Source of the DNA: Sphingomonas sp. CCH9-E2
GTDB lineage: Bacteria > Pseudomonadota > Alphaproteobacteria > Sphingomonadales > Sphingomonadaceae
Length of the DNA: 12,669 bases
Direction: 5' to 3'
Assembly: GCF_001557215.1 (NCBI RefSeq)
Contig: NZ_LSJM01000401.1
Span: 1 to 12,669 of the forward strand
The notes beneath the pieces are model-generated. The model was given only the letters and a program-made list of their open reading frames with translations. It did not search any database and was not told the DNA's origin. This document shows positions 6,313 through 12,669 of the stretch, piece after piece. The first letter of the stretch is position 1. Each line of letters starts with the position of its first letter. A program made the position numbers and the translations under genes.

Positions 6313-7044
6313 ATGCCGGGCGTTCCGACTAACGCGTCCGCCATGACGACCCACATCCTAGTCACCGGTTCCAGTCGCGGCATCGGCGCTGCGATCCTTT
6401 CCAGCTTCGATGGCCGCGACGTGCGCGCGGTGGGGCAGGGGACGGCGAGCGGCATTGCCGCCGACTTTACCGATCCCGCAGCGCCGGCCGCTTTGTGGCA
6501 GGCGGCGCTCGACCAGCTCGACGGCCGGATCGATGTGCTGGTCAACAATGCCGGGATTTTCGAGGCGGCACCGATCGACCTGGACGACGACGCCTGGCTC
6601 GCGGCGTGGGAGCGGACGATGCAGGTCAACCTGACCGCCTCGGCCCAGCTCAGCCGCTTTGCGGTCAGGCACTGGCAGGCGCGCGGCGAAGGCGGTCGTC
6701 TGGTCAACATCGCCAGCCGCGCCGCCTATCGCGGCGACAGCCCCGCGCACTGGCATTATGCCGCGTCCAAGGCGGGGATGATTGGCATGACCAAGAGCAT
6801 CGCGCGCGGCTACGCGAAAGAGGGCATCCTCGCCTTTGCGATCTGCCCCGGCTTCACCATGACCGGCATGGCCGAGGACTATCTGGCGAGCCGCGGCGGC
6901 GACAAGTTGCTCGCCGACATCCCGCTCGGCCGCGTCGCGATGCCCGATGAGGTGGCGACCATGGCCCGTTTCTGCGCGCTCGAAGCCCCAGCGTCGATGA
7001 CCGGCGCGGTGCTCGACGTGAACGGGGCGAGTTACGTGCGATGA
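6313..7044 (+). CDS. short-chain dehydrogenase/reductase (SDR) family oxidoreductase
   Basis: This 243-residue classical SDR uses NAD(P)H or NAD(P)+ to reduce or oxidise an unknown carbonyl/alcohol substrate. Motifs are VTGSSRGIG (17-25) for the dinucleotide; NNAG (78-81); N106; and the catalytic set S135, Y149 and K153 (NIAS, then HYAASK), followed by CPGFTMTGM. The C-terminal MTGAVLDVNGASYVR is typical of FabG-like members. The stretch between the second and third strands is short (residues about 37-51), so the loop that usually selects NADH or NADPH is reduced and cofactor preference is unclear. The ATG at 6313 is chosen because its ribosome binding site lies in the repeat just upstream; a later ATG at 6343 is possible but lacks one. 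The stop overlaps the prmA start by 4 bases (ATGA). Confidence 0.9.
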   Translation: MPGVPTNASAMTTHILVTGSSRGIGAAILSSFDGRDVRAVGQGTASGIAADFTDPAAPAALWQAALDQLDGRIDVLVNNAGIFEAAPIDLDDDAWLAAWERTMQVNLTASAQLSRFAVRHWQARGEGGRLVNIASRAAYRGDSPAHWHYAASKAGMIGMTKSIARGYAKEGILAFAICPGFTMTGMAEDYLASRGGDKLLADIPLGRVAMPDEVATMARFCALEAPASMTGAVLDVNGASYVR

Positions 7045-8018
7045 GTTCGTGGAAACTGACCCTGCCCTGCACGCGCGACGAGGCCGAGGCGATCGATTTC
7101 GAGGGGGCGGAGCTGCTCGGCATCGACCCCGCGCCGGTGCTGCTGACCAGCGAGACGATCCCCGACGATCCGCTCGCCTGGCAGCTCGAGGCCTATTTCG
7201 AGGCGAAGCCGGGCAAGGCCGACATCGCGGCGGTCCGCATTTTGGTGCCGAGCGCGGCGAAGGCCAAGGAAGTCGTCGAACAGCTGCCCGACGAGGATTG
7301 GGTGACGCTGAGCCAGCAGGGGATCGCACCGGTCCATGCCGGGCGCTTTTATGTCCACACCTCGACCAATCGCGGGAACGTGCCGGTCGGCGCCAAGAGC
7401 TTCCAAATCGAGGCGAGCCGCGCGTTCGGCACGGGTACGCATGAGACCACCGCCGGATGCCTGCGCACGCTCGACGCGATGCGTGCGCGGGGGGAGCGGG
7501 TCGATAACCTGATCGACATCGGCACCGGCACCGGCCTGCTCGCCTTTGCCGCGATGCATTTGTGGCCGCGCGCCTATGCCACCGCATCGGACATCGATCC
7601 GGTGTCGGTCGAGGTGACGGCGGAGAATGCCGCGATCAACGGCGTGCCGCTCGGCGTGATGCAGGGCCAACTCGCGCTCGCCGCCGCCGCCGGGCTGGAG
7701 CATCCGCTGCTGATCGGCCGCGCGCCTTACGACCTCGTCATCGCCAATGTGCTGGCGGGGCCGCTGATCGAGCTGGCGCCGAGCATCAGCGCGGTGCTGG
7801 CCGAGGGCGGGACGCTGATCCTTGCCGGCTTGCTGGAGACGCAGGCGGAACGGGTCGCGGGTGCCTATCGCCGCCACGGCCTGCGGCTGGCGGGCAAGAC
7901 CCCGATGGCCGACTGGCCGACGCTGCGGCTGCGCAAGCGCACGCGCTATGGCTGGGACCGCACCACGCGGCCGGGCCCGGACGGGCAGGGGCTCGCGCCG
8001 GGGTTCGGGAGCTGGTGA
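7041..8018 (+). CDS. prmA: ribosomal protein L11 methyltransferase
   Basis: PrmA uses S-adenosylmethionine to methylate amino groups of ribosomal protein L11. The 325-residue protein has a divergent N-terminal substrate-binding domain (1-110) and a Rossmann-like methyltransferase domain. Visible signatures are AFGTGTHETT (128-137), a PrmA hallmark; IDIGTGTGLLAFAA (158-171), the SAM loop; ASDIDPVSVEVTAENAAING (182-201), with the acidic residue that binds the SAM ribose; and DLVIANVLAGPLIELAP (231-247), the catalytic-site motif of the family. It starts within the SDR stop codon, so translation is coupled. It extends slightly past the usual end with a glycine/proline-rich tail. Nothing suggests a defect. 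Confidence 0.96.
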   Translation: MSSWKLTLPCTRDEAEAIDFEGAELLGIDPAPVLLTSETIPDDPLAWQLEAYFEAKPGKADIAAVRILVPSAAKAKEVVEQLPDEDWVTLSQQGIAPVHAGRFYVHTSTNRGNVPVGAKSFQIEASRAFGTGTHETTAGCLRTLDAMRARGERVDNLIDIGTGTGLLAFAAMHLWPRAYATASDIDPVSVEVTAENAAINGVPLGVMQGQLALAAAAGLEHPLLIGRAPYDLVIANVLAGPLIELAPSISAVLAEGGTLILAGLLETQAERVAGAYRRHGLRLAGKTPMADWPTLRLRKRTRYGWDRTTRPGPDGQGLAPGFGSW

Positions 8019-8027
8019 CGCGCGTCA
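8016..8027. terminator. 12-bp palindrome joining two convergent stop codons
   Basis: TGACGCGCGTCA is a perfect palindrome whose outer triplets are the prmA stop (plus strand) and the stop of the small exported protein gene (minus strand). It has no T tract and almost no loop, so it is a poor terminator by itself. It is the only structure in the 6-base gap between the two genes. Confidence 0.3.
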
Positions 8028-8588
8028 GGACTTGCGGATATTCAATTCGCCATAAGTGAGGAAGGCGAGCGCCTTGCCCACCGGGCCGCGATAGGCGCCG
8101 TTCGCACCGGCGAGATGGGCTGCCAGCGCCGTGAACCGCCAGCAGTCCGCCTCGGTCGTTTCGATCTTGCGTGTCGTCAGCGCTTCCAGCCCCTGAGCCT
8201 CGCCGAACGTGCGCACCAGCTTGGCATGTTCGCGAAGGGAATCGGGGGCGGAGGGGTGATCCCAACCCCATAGAAATGTGCTGTCCGTCGTCAGGAACGT
8301 TCCGATGAACTGCACCGGCGCGGTGATGACCCACCCCTTGGGGTTGCGGAACTCGATCTGCCCGGCGTCCAGGTCGACCGACCAGGACGCCTTGTCAGCT
8401 TGCCACAAGCCAACATGGGCGTCGGTCTGGGCCTGAAGCCCCTTGGTGGCGGTTTCGAAGACGGCATCGATCTCTGCGTCGCTCATCCTCTTGGGATAGC
8501 TTCGCCCTTCCGCACGAGCGAAAGACGGGCGCGGCAGCATCAGCGCACCCGCCGCCGCCAGCATCATCCGGCGACTTTGATCAGCCAT
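8025..8588 (-). CDS. small exported protein of unknown function (possibly DUF6882-type)
   Basis: This protein is 187 residues from the ATG at 8588. The N-terminus MADQSRRMMLAAAGALML is a Tat-like signal: a twin arginine at 6-7, a hydrophobic core to about 18, and probable cleavage after ARA at 26. It should be exported to the periplasm, perhaps folded. The rest has conserved-looking blocks (TDAHVGLWQADKASWSVDL, TFLWGWDHPSAPDSLREHA, CWRFTALAAHL) that recall DUF6882 proteins; this is from memory and unverified. No catalytic motif is recognised. The frame opens further upstream (to 8618), but that part overlaps phhA more deeply. The chosen start overlaps the phhA end by 8 bases, so it is probably co-transcribed with and translated after phhA. 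Confidence 0.82.
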   Translation of the reverse strand: MADQSRRMMLAAAGALMLPRPSFARAEGRSYPKRMSDAEIDAVFETATKGLQAQTDAHVGLWQADKASWSVDLDAGQIEFRNPKGWVITAPVQFIGTFLTTDSTFLWGWDHPSAPDSLREHAKLVRTFGEAQGLEALTTRKIETTEADCWRFTALAAHLAGANGAYRGPVGKALAFLTYGELNIRKS

Positions 8589-9450
8589 CACGATTCCGCG
8601 CATAGTCCTGCGTCCCACGTGTGATCACCCGGTCGCCCGGCTCGATCGCGGCGATGGCGATGTCCGGCTGGGCGAGGATCTCTTCGTAGAGCGGGGCGAA
8701 GTCGGTCTCGACCGTCACGCGCAGCAGTTCGTCATAGCTAGGGATGACGAAGTAATTCTGCTGGAAATCGTCGATGCGATATTCGGTTCGCATCACGCGC
8801 TTCAGGTCGAAGCCGATCCGGTTGGGGCTGTCGCTGTCGAGCGCGTAGCGGCTCTCGCCATGGCTCGACACGATCCCGGCGCCATAGATGCGCAGCGCGT
8901 CGTCTTCCTCGATCAGCCCGAACTCCACCGTGTACCAGTAAAGACGCGAGAGCTGCTTGAGCGCGCCATGCTCCAGCGCGCGCAGCCCGCCGCGGCCATA
9001 GGCCTCCATATAGTCCGCGAACACCGGGTCGGCGAGCAGCGGGACATGGCCGAACACGTCGTGGAAGACGTCCGGCTCCTGCAGATAATCGAGCTGGTCG
9101 GCGCGGCGGATGAAATTGCCCGCGACGAAGCGGCGATTGGCCATATGGTCGAAGAACACGTCATCGGGGACCAGACCGGGGACGGCGACGACCTGCCAGC
9201 CCGTGGCCTTCATCAGCCGCTCTGACAGCTCCTCAAAATTCGGAATGCCGCTTTCGGACAGCTTGAGCAGGTCGAGTCCGCGCAGAAACGCCTTGGACGC
9301 GCGGCCGGGCAACAGCTTGATCTGGCGCTCATAGAGCGTGTCCCACACGGCATGTTCCTGCGCCGTGAAGGCGTCCCAATTCTGCGGGATCGTCCAATCG
9401 GCGCCCGCGCCTTCCGGCGGACGCTCCAAAACATGGGTTTCACTCATCAT
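8581..9450 (-). CDS. phhA: phenylalanine 4-monooxygenase
   Basis: PhhA hydroxylates phenylalanine to tyrosine using iron, oxygen and a tetrahydropterin, usually the first step of phenylalanine breakdown. From the ATG at 9450 it has 289 residues, normal for the bacterial single-domain enzyme. The iron ligands are clear: H130 and H135 in FHDVFGHVPLL and E176 in YWYTVEFGL. Other family blocks are RRFVAGNFIRRADQLDYLQE before the histidines, and GAGIVSSHGES and FQQNYFVIPSYDEL after. The frame is open to 9570, but that stretch has no family similarity and runs into the divergent hydrolase gene. A second ATG at 9447 is equally possible. No pterin dehydratase (phhB) gene is next to it. Its end overlaps a small exported protein gene. 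Confidence 0.96.
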   Translation of the reverse strand: MMSETHVLERPPEGAGADWTIPQNWDAFTAQEHAVWDTLYERQIKLLPGRASKAFLRGLDLLKLSESGIPNFEELSERLMKATGWQVVAVPGLVPDDVFFDHMANRRFVAGNFIRRADQLDYLQEPDVFHDVFGHVPLLADPVFADYMEAYGRGGLRALEHGALKQLSRLYWYTVEFGLIEEDDALRIYGAGIVSSHGESRYALDSDSPNRIGFDLKRVMRTEYRIDDFQQNYFVIPSYDELLRVTVETDFAPLYEEILAQPDIAIAAIEPGDRVITRGTQDYARNRDG

Positions 9451-9456
9451 GTCCGG

Positions 9457-9462
9457 AGCATA
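9457..9462 (-). promoter_or_regulatory. candidate -10 element of phhA
   Basis: TATGCT on the minus strand lies 6 bases before the phhA ATG at 9450. Transcription starting at the usual distance would begin at the ATG, giving a leaderless message. At the 17-base spacing the -35 region (9480-9485) reads TTCCGC, a poor match. The upstream region shows no strong Shine-Dalgarno sequence, which fits, but the call is weak. Confidence 0.25.
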
Positions 9463-9514
9463 GCATGGCGACGCGCCGTGCGGAACCGAGGGGTTTCCCG
9501 GAGCTTGTGCCGGT

Positions 9515-9520
9515 GAGGAG
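9515..9520 (+). promoter_or_regulatory. ribosome binding site that sets the hydrolase start
   Basis: GAGGAG lies 7 bases before the ATG at 9528. The upstream in-frame ATG at 9465 has no such site and would leave almost no room for the divergent phhA promoter, so 9528 is preferred. Confidence 0.7.
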
Positions 9521-9527
9521 TGATGCG

Positions 9528-10244
9528 ATGCCCGTGAACGTCGAAGCCAAGGCACCCCCCGCATCGGCATTGCTCGCCGAATGGCCGCGTGCGGCGCTGT
9601 CGCTGGGGTCGCTGCCGTTCGCGTGGAAGGCGTTACTGGCCGAGCCGCGCGGAGACGGGCGGCCGGTGCTGACGCTGCCGGGACTCGTCAACAGCGACCT
9701 CAGCAACATCGTCATGCGCCGCTATCTCGATGCACTCGGCTATCGCGCTTATCCTTGGGCGCTCGGTCGCAATTTCGGCGCACGCGCGATCGGAGCGGAG
9801 GGCGAGCGGCTGATCGAGCGGATCGCACAGGTGCACGGCGAAACGGGGGAGAAGGTGACGCTGGTCGGCGTGTCGCTGGGCGGCATCATGGCGCGGATCG
9901 CCGCGCATCGCCGGCCTGAGCTGGTGCGCGAGGTGATTACGGTCAGTTCGCCCTTCGCTGGGCTGCCCACCGCCACCAATGTCTGGCGCGTGTTCGAGCT
10001 GGTCAGCGGCCAGCGCGCCGACGATCCAGCCGTGCGTGCGATGCTGGAGGAGGCGGCGACGCCGCTGCCGGTTCCGGCGACCGCGATCTGGAGTGCGAGC
10101 GACGGGCTGGTCAACGGTGCGATCTGTCACGAGCCGGACTGTGAGACAGCGCGGTCGATTGAGGTCGATTCAAGCCATTTATGGGTGCAGATGAAGCCCG
10201 AGGTGCTGCGCGCCATCGCGCAGACACTGGGGCGGAGTGCCTGA
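9528..10244 (+). CDS. alpha/beta-hydrolase, lipase/esterase-like
   Basis: This alpha/beta-hydrolase has 238 residues from the ATG at 9528 and no signal peptide, so it is probably cytoplasmic. The nucleophile elbow GVSLGG contains S116. A plausible acid is D192 in IWSASDGLV, and the histidine is H217 in SSHLW, in the canonical order. The early LPGL (about 50-53) would supply the oxyanion hole. The segment between nucleophile and acid (SSPFAGLPTATNVWRVFELV) resembles lipase/acyltransferase-like members acting on esters; the substrate is unknown. It stands alone on the plus strand, divergent from phhA and convergent with the lipoprotein gene, with a gap of only 5 bases at its 3' end. Confidence 0.88.
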   Translation: MPVNVEAKAPPASALLAEWPRAALSLGSLPFAWKALLAEPRGDGRPVLTLPGLVNSDLSNIVMRRYLDALGYRAYPWALGRNFGARAIGAEGERLIERIAQVHGETGEKVTLVGVSLGGIMARIAAHRRPELVREVITVSSPFAGLPTATNVWRVFELVSGQRADDPAVRAMLEEAATPLPVPATAIWSASDGLVNGAICHEPDCETARSIEVDSSHLWVQMKPEVLRAIAQTLGRSA

Positions 10245-10249
10245 CGCGA

Positions 10250-10501
10250 TCAATCGCAGTCGTCGGGGTCCTTGCGGCACTTTTCGTCCTGCTTCTTGCG
10301 CTCGCGACCTTCTTTTTCTTCCTTCTCGCGCATCTTGCGGCCGTAGTTGCGGTCGGCTTCGTCCTGGCTGGTCGTGGCCCAGTCGGCGGCCTTGCCCACG
10401 ACCTTGACCGGCGCGGTGACGACGTCGAATGCGGTCTTGGCGACGCAGCCGCCCGACAGCAGCGGCAGCGTAACGACGGCGATAATCAGTCCCTTGCGCA
10501 T
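10250..10501 (-). CDS. small lipoprotein with a highly charged tail
   Basis: This 83-residue protein has a lipoprotein signal: MRKGLIIAVVTLPLLSGGC, with lipobox LSGGC and acylation at C19. The mature part starts VAKTAFDVVTAPVKVVGKAADW and ends in a strongly charged stretch (about 46-83), rich in lysine, glutamate, arginine and aspartate, probably a single helix or coiled coil reaching into the periplasm. C75 lies in the tail. The ATG at 10501 has GAGGGA 7 bases upstream. It follows the phosphodiesterase gene after 22 bases on the same strand, so it is likely co-transcribed. No function is recognised. Confidence 0.85.
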   Translation of the reverse strand: MRKGLIIAVVTLPLLSGGCVAKTAFDVVTAPVKVVGKAADWATTSQDEADRNYGRKMREKEEKEGRERKKQDEKCRKDPDDCD

Positions 10502-10523
10502 GGCGCAGTCCCTCGATGGCCGG

Positions 10524-11576
10524 TCAGCGGGAATGCCGATCGCGCGCCTCTACCCCCAGATAAGGGTAATCGGTAAATAAACCATCCACGCCGGCGGCCA
10601 GGAAACGCGTGATCTCCGCGGTCATGTCGCCATGGCCGGCGGGGTTGATGCCCTTGCGCAGACCGGAGGGGAGGAAGAAATTCTCGGCGCGGAAGGTCCA
10701 GGGGTGGACCTTGAGCCCCACCGCGTGTGCATCGGCGACCAGCGGTGAGACGGTGCCGTCGCCCGCCACCACCATGTCCTTTTGCGGGCCGACCCCGGCG
10801 GCGTAGGCGGCGATCGCCTTCAGTCCCTCGGGCGTCGCCATCGCCTTGTAGCTCGGCTGCGCTGCGTCCGCCGGGCCGCCTTCGGCCGCCATCAGCTGGA
10901 TCAGCTTGACCTGCGTCAGCTGTTTCAGGGCCTTGAGGTTGTTGACCTCGAACGACTGGATGAACACCGGCGCATCGGCGCGGTCCCAGCCGGCGGCCTT
11001 CAGTTCGGCCACCAGCAGCGCCTCCATCGGCAGGCCGATGCTGGAGAAATAGCTGGGGTGCTTGGTTTCGGGATAGATGCCGATCGTGCGCCCGGTCTTC
11101 GCGGTCGCCTCCTTGGCCAGCGCGATGATCTCGCGCAGCGTCGGGACCTCGAGCTGCCCGTCGAACTTGGCGTTCGCCCGGCGCAGCAGCGGCAGCCGTT
11201 CCTTGGCACGCAGCGTCTTGAGCTCGGCCAGCGTGAAATCCTCGGTGAACCAGCCCGTATAGCTCACCCCGTCGATCGTCTTGGTACGCTTGCGGTCGGC
11301 AAATTCCTTGCGGCTTGCCACATCGGTGGTGCCGGTGATGTCATTCTCGTGCCGCGCGACCAGCTGGCCGTCCTTGGTCATCACTAGATCGGGCTCGATA
11401 AAGTCCGCGCCCTGTTCGATCGCGAGGCTGTAGGCGGCAAGCGTGTGCTCGGGCCGCTCGCCGCTGGCGCCGCGATGCGCGATGATGATCGGCTTGGACG
11501 AAATGACGGCCTCCTTGGCGAGCGCGGGAGTCGCGATCATGGCCAGCGCCAGCGCCGCTCGCAACATTCCTGTCAT
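10524..11576 (-). CDS. glpQ: exported glycerophosphodiester phosphodiesterase
   Basis: This enzyme hydrolyses deacylated phospholipids (glycerophosphodiesters) to glycerol 3-phosphate and an alcohol, supplying carbon and phosphate. The 350-residue precursor begins with a Sec signal (MTGMLRAALALAMIATPALA), cleaved after residue 20, so it acts in the periplasm. GDPD landmarks are IIAHRGASGERPEHT (H34, R35, G36), FIEPDLVMTKDG (E61, D63) and ARHEND (H76), matching the family's acid/base histidines and metal-binding acids. The C-terminal VDGLFTDYPYLGVEA completes the TIM barrel. The insert between the two halves, with KTIDGVSYTGWFTEDFTLAEL, is typical of GlpQ rather than UgpQ types. The ATG at 11576 has GGAG 8 bases upstream; an ATG three codons later is possible. 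Confidence 0.94.
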   Translation of the reverse strand: MTGMLRAALALAMIATPALAKEAVISSKPIIIAHRGASGERPEHTLAAYSLAIEQGADFIEPDLVMTKDGQLVARHENDITGTTDVASRKEFADRKRTKTIDGVSYTGWFTEDFTLAELKTLRAKERLPLLRRANAKFDGQLEVPTLREIIALAKEATAKTGRTIGIYPETKHPSYFSSIGLPMEALLVAELKAAGWDRADAPVFIQSFEVNNLKALKQLTQVKLIQLMAAEGGPADAAQPSYKAMATPEGLKAIAAYAAGVGPQKDMVVAGDGTVSPLVADAHAVGLKVHPWTFRAENFFLPSGLRKGINPAGHGDMTAEITRFLAAGVDGLFTDYPYLGVEARDRHSR

Positions 11577-11638
11577 CGCCGTATCTCCACCAAGCTACTC
11601 CGGCGGCTAGGTGATTCGGATGACAATTTGGAGGCACC
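11577..11638. other. divergent intergenic region between glpQ and the XdhC-family gene
   Basis: This 62-base gap must hold the promoters of both divergent genes. It contains the two ribosome binding sites, including a strong GGAGG 5 bases before the ATG at 11639. I see no convincing -35/-10 pair or operator. Confidence 0.4.
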
Positions 11639-12556
11639 ATGGCCGATAACGACAGCGTGATCGCCGCCGCGCGCGGATGGGCGGGTGCGCGGATGGCGCT
11701 GGCGACGGTGGTGTCGACCTGGGGCTCGGCTCCGCGTCCGCGCGGCAGCCACTTGCTGATTCACGAAGACGGCCGGTTCGAAGGATCGGTGTCGGGCGGG
11801 TGCGTCGAGGCCGATATAATGGCGGTGGCGGCGGAGGTTATCGCGGGCACGCCGTTCACGCTGCGCCGTTATGGCGTGGCCGATGCGGCGGCGTGGGAGG
11901 TCGGCCTGCCGTGCGGCGGCGAGATCGCGGTGATGGTGCAGCCGGTCTCGGCGGAAGGCTTCGACCCGGCGCTGTTCGATGCCATCGCGGCGGCGCGCGG
12001 CGAGGGCAGGGCCCTGGAGGTGGCGACCGACCTGACGAGCGGGCGCAGCGGCACCGAGCCGCTGCCCGGCGGCTTCATCAACCGCTACGAACCCCCGCGC
12101 CGCCTGCTGATCGTCGGGGCGGTGCAGATCGCGCAGGTGCTCGCCGGCCTGGCGCGCGAGCTTGGCATCGCGACCGTGGTGATCGACCCGCGCGGTCGCT
12201 TCCTGACGCCCGAGCGCTTTCCCGGCGTGACGCTAGACGATCGCTGGCCCGACGAAGCCGTGGAGGCACTGCGCCCCGATGGCGCGACCGCGGTCGTGAC
12301 GCTGAGTCATGATCCCAAGATCGATGACCCCGCGTTGATTGCGGCGCTGAACGGCGGGGCGGGCTATGTCGCGGCGCTCGGATCGCGGCGGAGCCACGCA
12401 GCGCGGCGCGAGCGGCTGGCGGCGGCGGGGCTGGCACCCGAACAGATCGACCGGGTCGAGGGTCCGGCGGGGATCGATATCGGCGCGGTCGGCCCGGCCG
12501 AAATCGCGCTATCGATCGCGGCCGGCATGGTGCGGGCGCTGCATGATCCGCGCTGA
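11639..12556 (+). CDS. XdhC/CoxI-family protein
   Basis: XdhC-family proteins bind molybdenum cofactor, help its sulfuration and deliver it to xanthine dehydrogenase-type enzymes. The 305-residue protein has the full two-part form. The N-terminal CoxI-like domain has STWGSAPRPRGSHLLI (26-41), GSVSGGCVEADI (49-60, C55) and GLPCGGEI (89-96, C92), the conserved cysteine motifs. The C-terminal Rossmann-like domain has RRLLIVGAVQIAQVLAGLA (154-172), VVIDPRGRFLTPERFP (180-195) and AALGSRRSHAARRERL (245-260), ending in GIDIGAVGPAEIALSIAAGM. Its end overlaps the next gene, a nucleotidyltransferase-like protein of the same pathway. The target molybdoenzyme is not in the window. Confidence 0.94.
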   Translation: MADNDSVIAAARGWAGARMALATVVSTWGSAPRPRGSHLLIHEDGRFEGSVSGGCVEADIMAVAAEVIAGTPFTLRRYGVADAAAWEVGLPCGGEIAVMVQPVSAEGFDPALFDAIAAARGEGRALEVATDLTSGRSGTEPLPGGFINRYEPPRRLLIVGAVQIAQVLAGLARELGIATVVIDPRGRFLTPERFPGVTLDDRWPDEAVEALRPDGATAVVTLSHDPKIDDPALIAALNGGAGYVAALGSRRSHAARRERLAAAGLAPEQIDRVEGPAGIDIGAVGPAEIALSIAAGMVRALHDPR

Positions 12557-12669
12557 ACGCGCCGTGCTGGTGCTGCTCGCTGCCGGCCGCTCGCGCCGGT
12601 TCGGGGCGGCGGACAAGCTGACCATCCCCTATCTCGGCCGCCCGCTCGGCCTGCATGTCGTGGTAGCAC
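12543..12669 (+). CDS. molybdenum cofactor nucleotidyltransferase-like protein, 3' part beyond window
   Basis: Only the first 42 residues are present; the frame is open to the window end. The segment AVLVLLAAGRSRRFGAADKL (7-26) is the N-terminal nucleotide-binding signature of MobA/MocA-type NTP transferases (LxAGxSxRxG....K), followed by TIPYLGRPL. In such genes next to XdhC, the product often adds CMP or GMP to molybdopterin (MocA/MobA-like). The ATG at 12543 overlaps the preceding gene by 14 bases, so expression is probably coupled. A GTG at 12564 is a possible later start. The exact nucleotide specificity cannot be read from this fragment. Confidence 0.8.
   Translation, partial: MIRAERAVLVLLAAGRSRRFGAADKLTIPYLGRPLGLHVVVA

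Noticed and set aside
9451..9570. N-terminal extension of phhA to an ATG at 9570
   Set aside because: The extra 40 residues lack phenylalanine hydroxylase similarity and overlap the divergent hydrolase start; the ATG at 9450 gives the normal length.

Overview
The window is GC-rich, gene-dense chromosomal DNA from an alphaproteobacterium, most likely a sphingomonad (Sphingomonas, Sphingopyxis or a relative). This rests on codon and GC style, the sdhC-sdhD-sdhA order with the alphaproteobacterial SdhC N-terminus, cytoplasmic sensor-type chemoreceptors, a CtrA-like half-site, and a GC-rich repeat of the kind common between sphingomonad genes. The genus is inference. No RNA gene, CRISPR array, insertion sequence or phage gene was seen, and no gene-free stretch exceeds 170 bases.

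Layout: (1) 24-598, a ParD/ParE-type toxin-antitoxin pair on the plus strand. (2) 623-3287, sdhC-sdhD-sdhA on the minus strand, coupled by 1-base stop/start overlaps and converging on the toxin gene across a hairpin. sdhB, usually next to sdhA, is absent; the toxin-antitoxin pair occupies its expected place. (3) 3288-3454, a divergent control region with a candidate sdhC promoter framed by a 10-bp inverted repeat, and a CtrA-type half-site on the receptor side. (4) 3455-6202, two tandem soluble methyl-accepting receptors with globin-like N-terminal sensors and nearly identical signalling domains. The first sensor has no histidine at all. (5) 6206-6303, a compound inverted repeat (REP-like) that also carries the ribosome binding site of the next gene. 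(6) 6313-8018, an SDR oxidoreductase coupled to prmA. (7) 8025-9450 minus, phenylalanine 4-monooxygenase (phhA) overlapped by a small exported protein. (8) 9528-10244 plus, an alpha/beta hydrolase. (9) 10250-11576 minus, an exported glycerophosphodiester phosphodiesterase followed by a small lipoprotein. (10) 11639-12669 plus, an XdhC/CoxI-family protein overlapped by a molybdenum-cofactor nucleotidyltransferase-like gene cut by the window end.

Most genes are core metabolism. The parts most worth a second look are the tandem globin-type receptor pair, where the sensor has diverged and one copy seems unable to bind heme in the usual way; the REP-like element controlling access to a ribosome binding site; and the architecture of the sdh control region and operon end.
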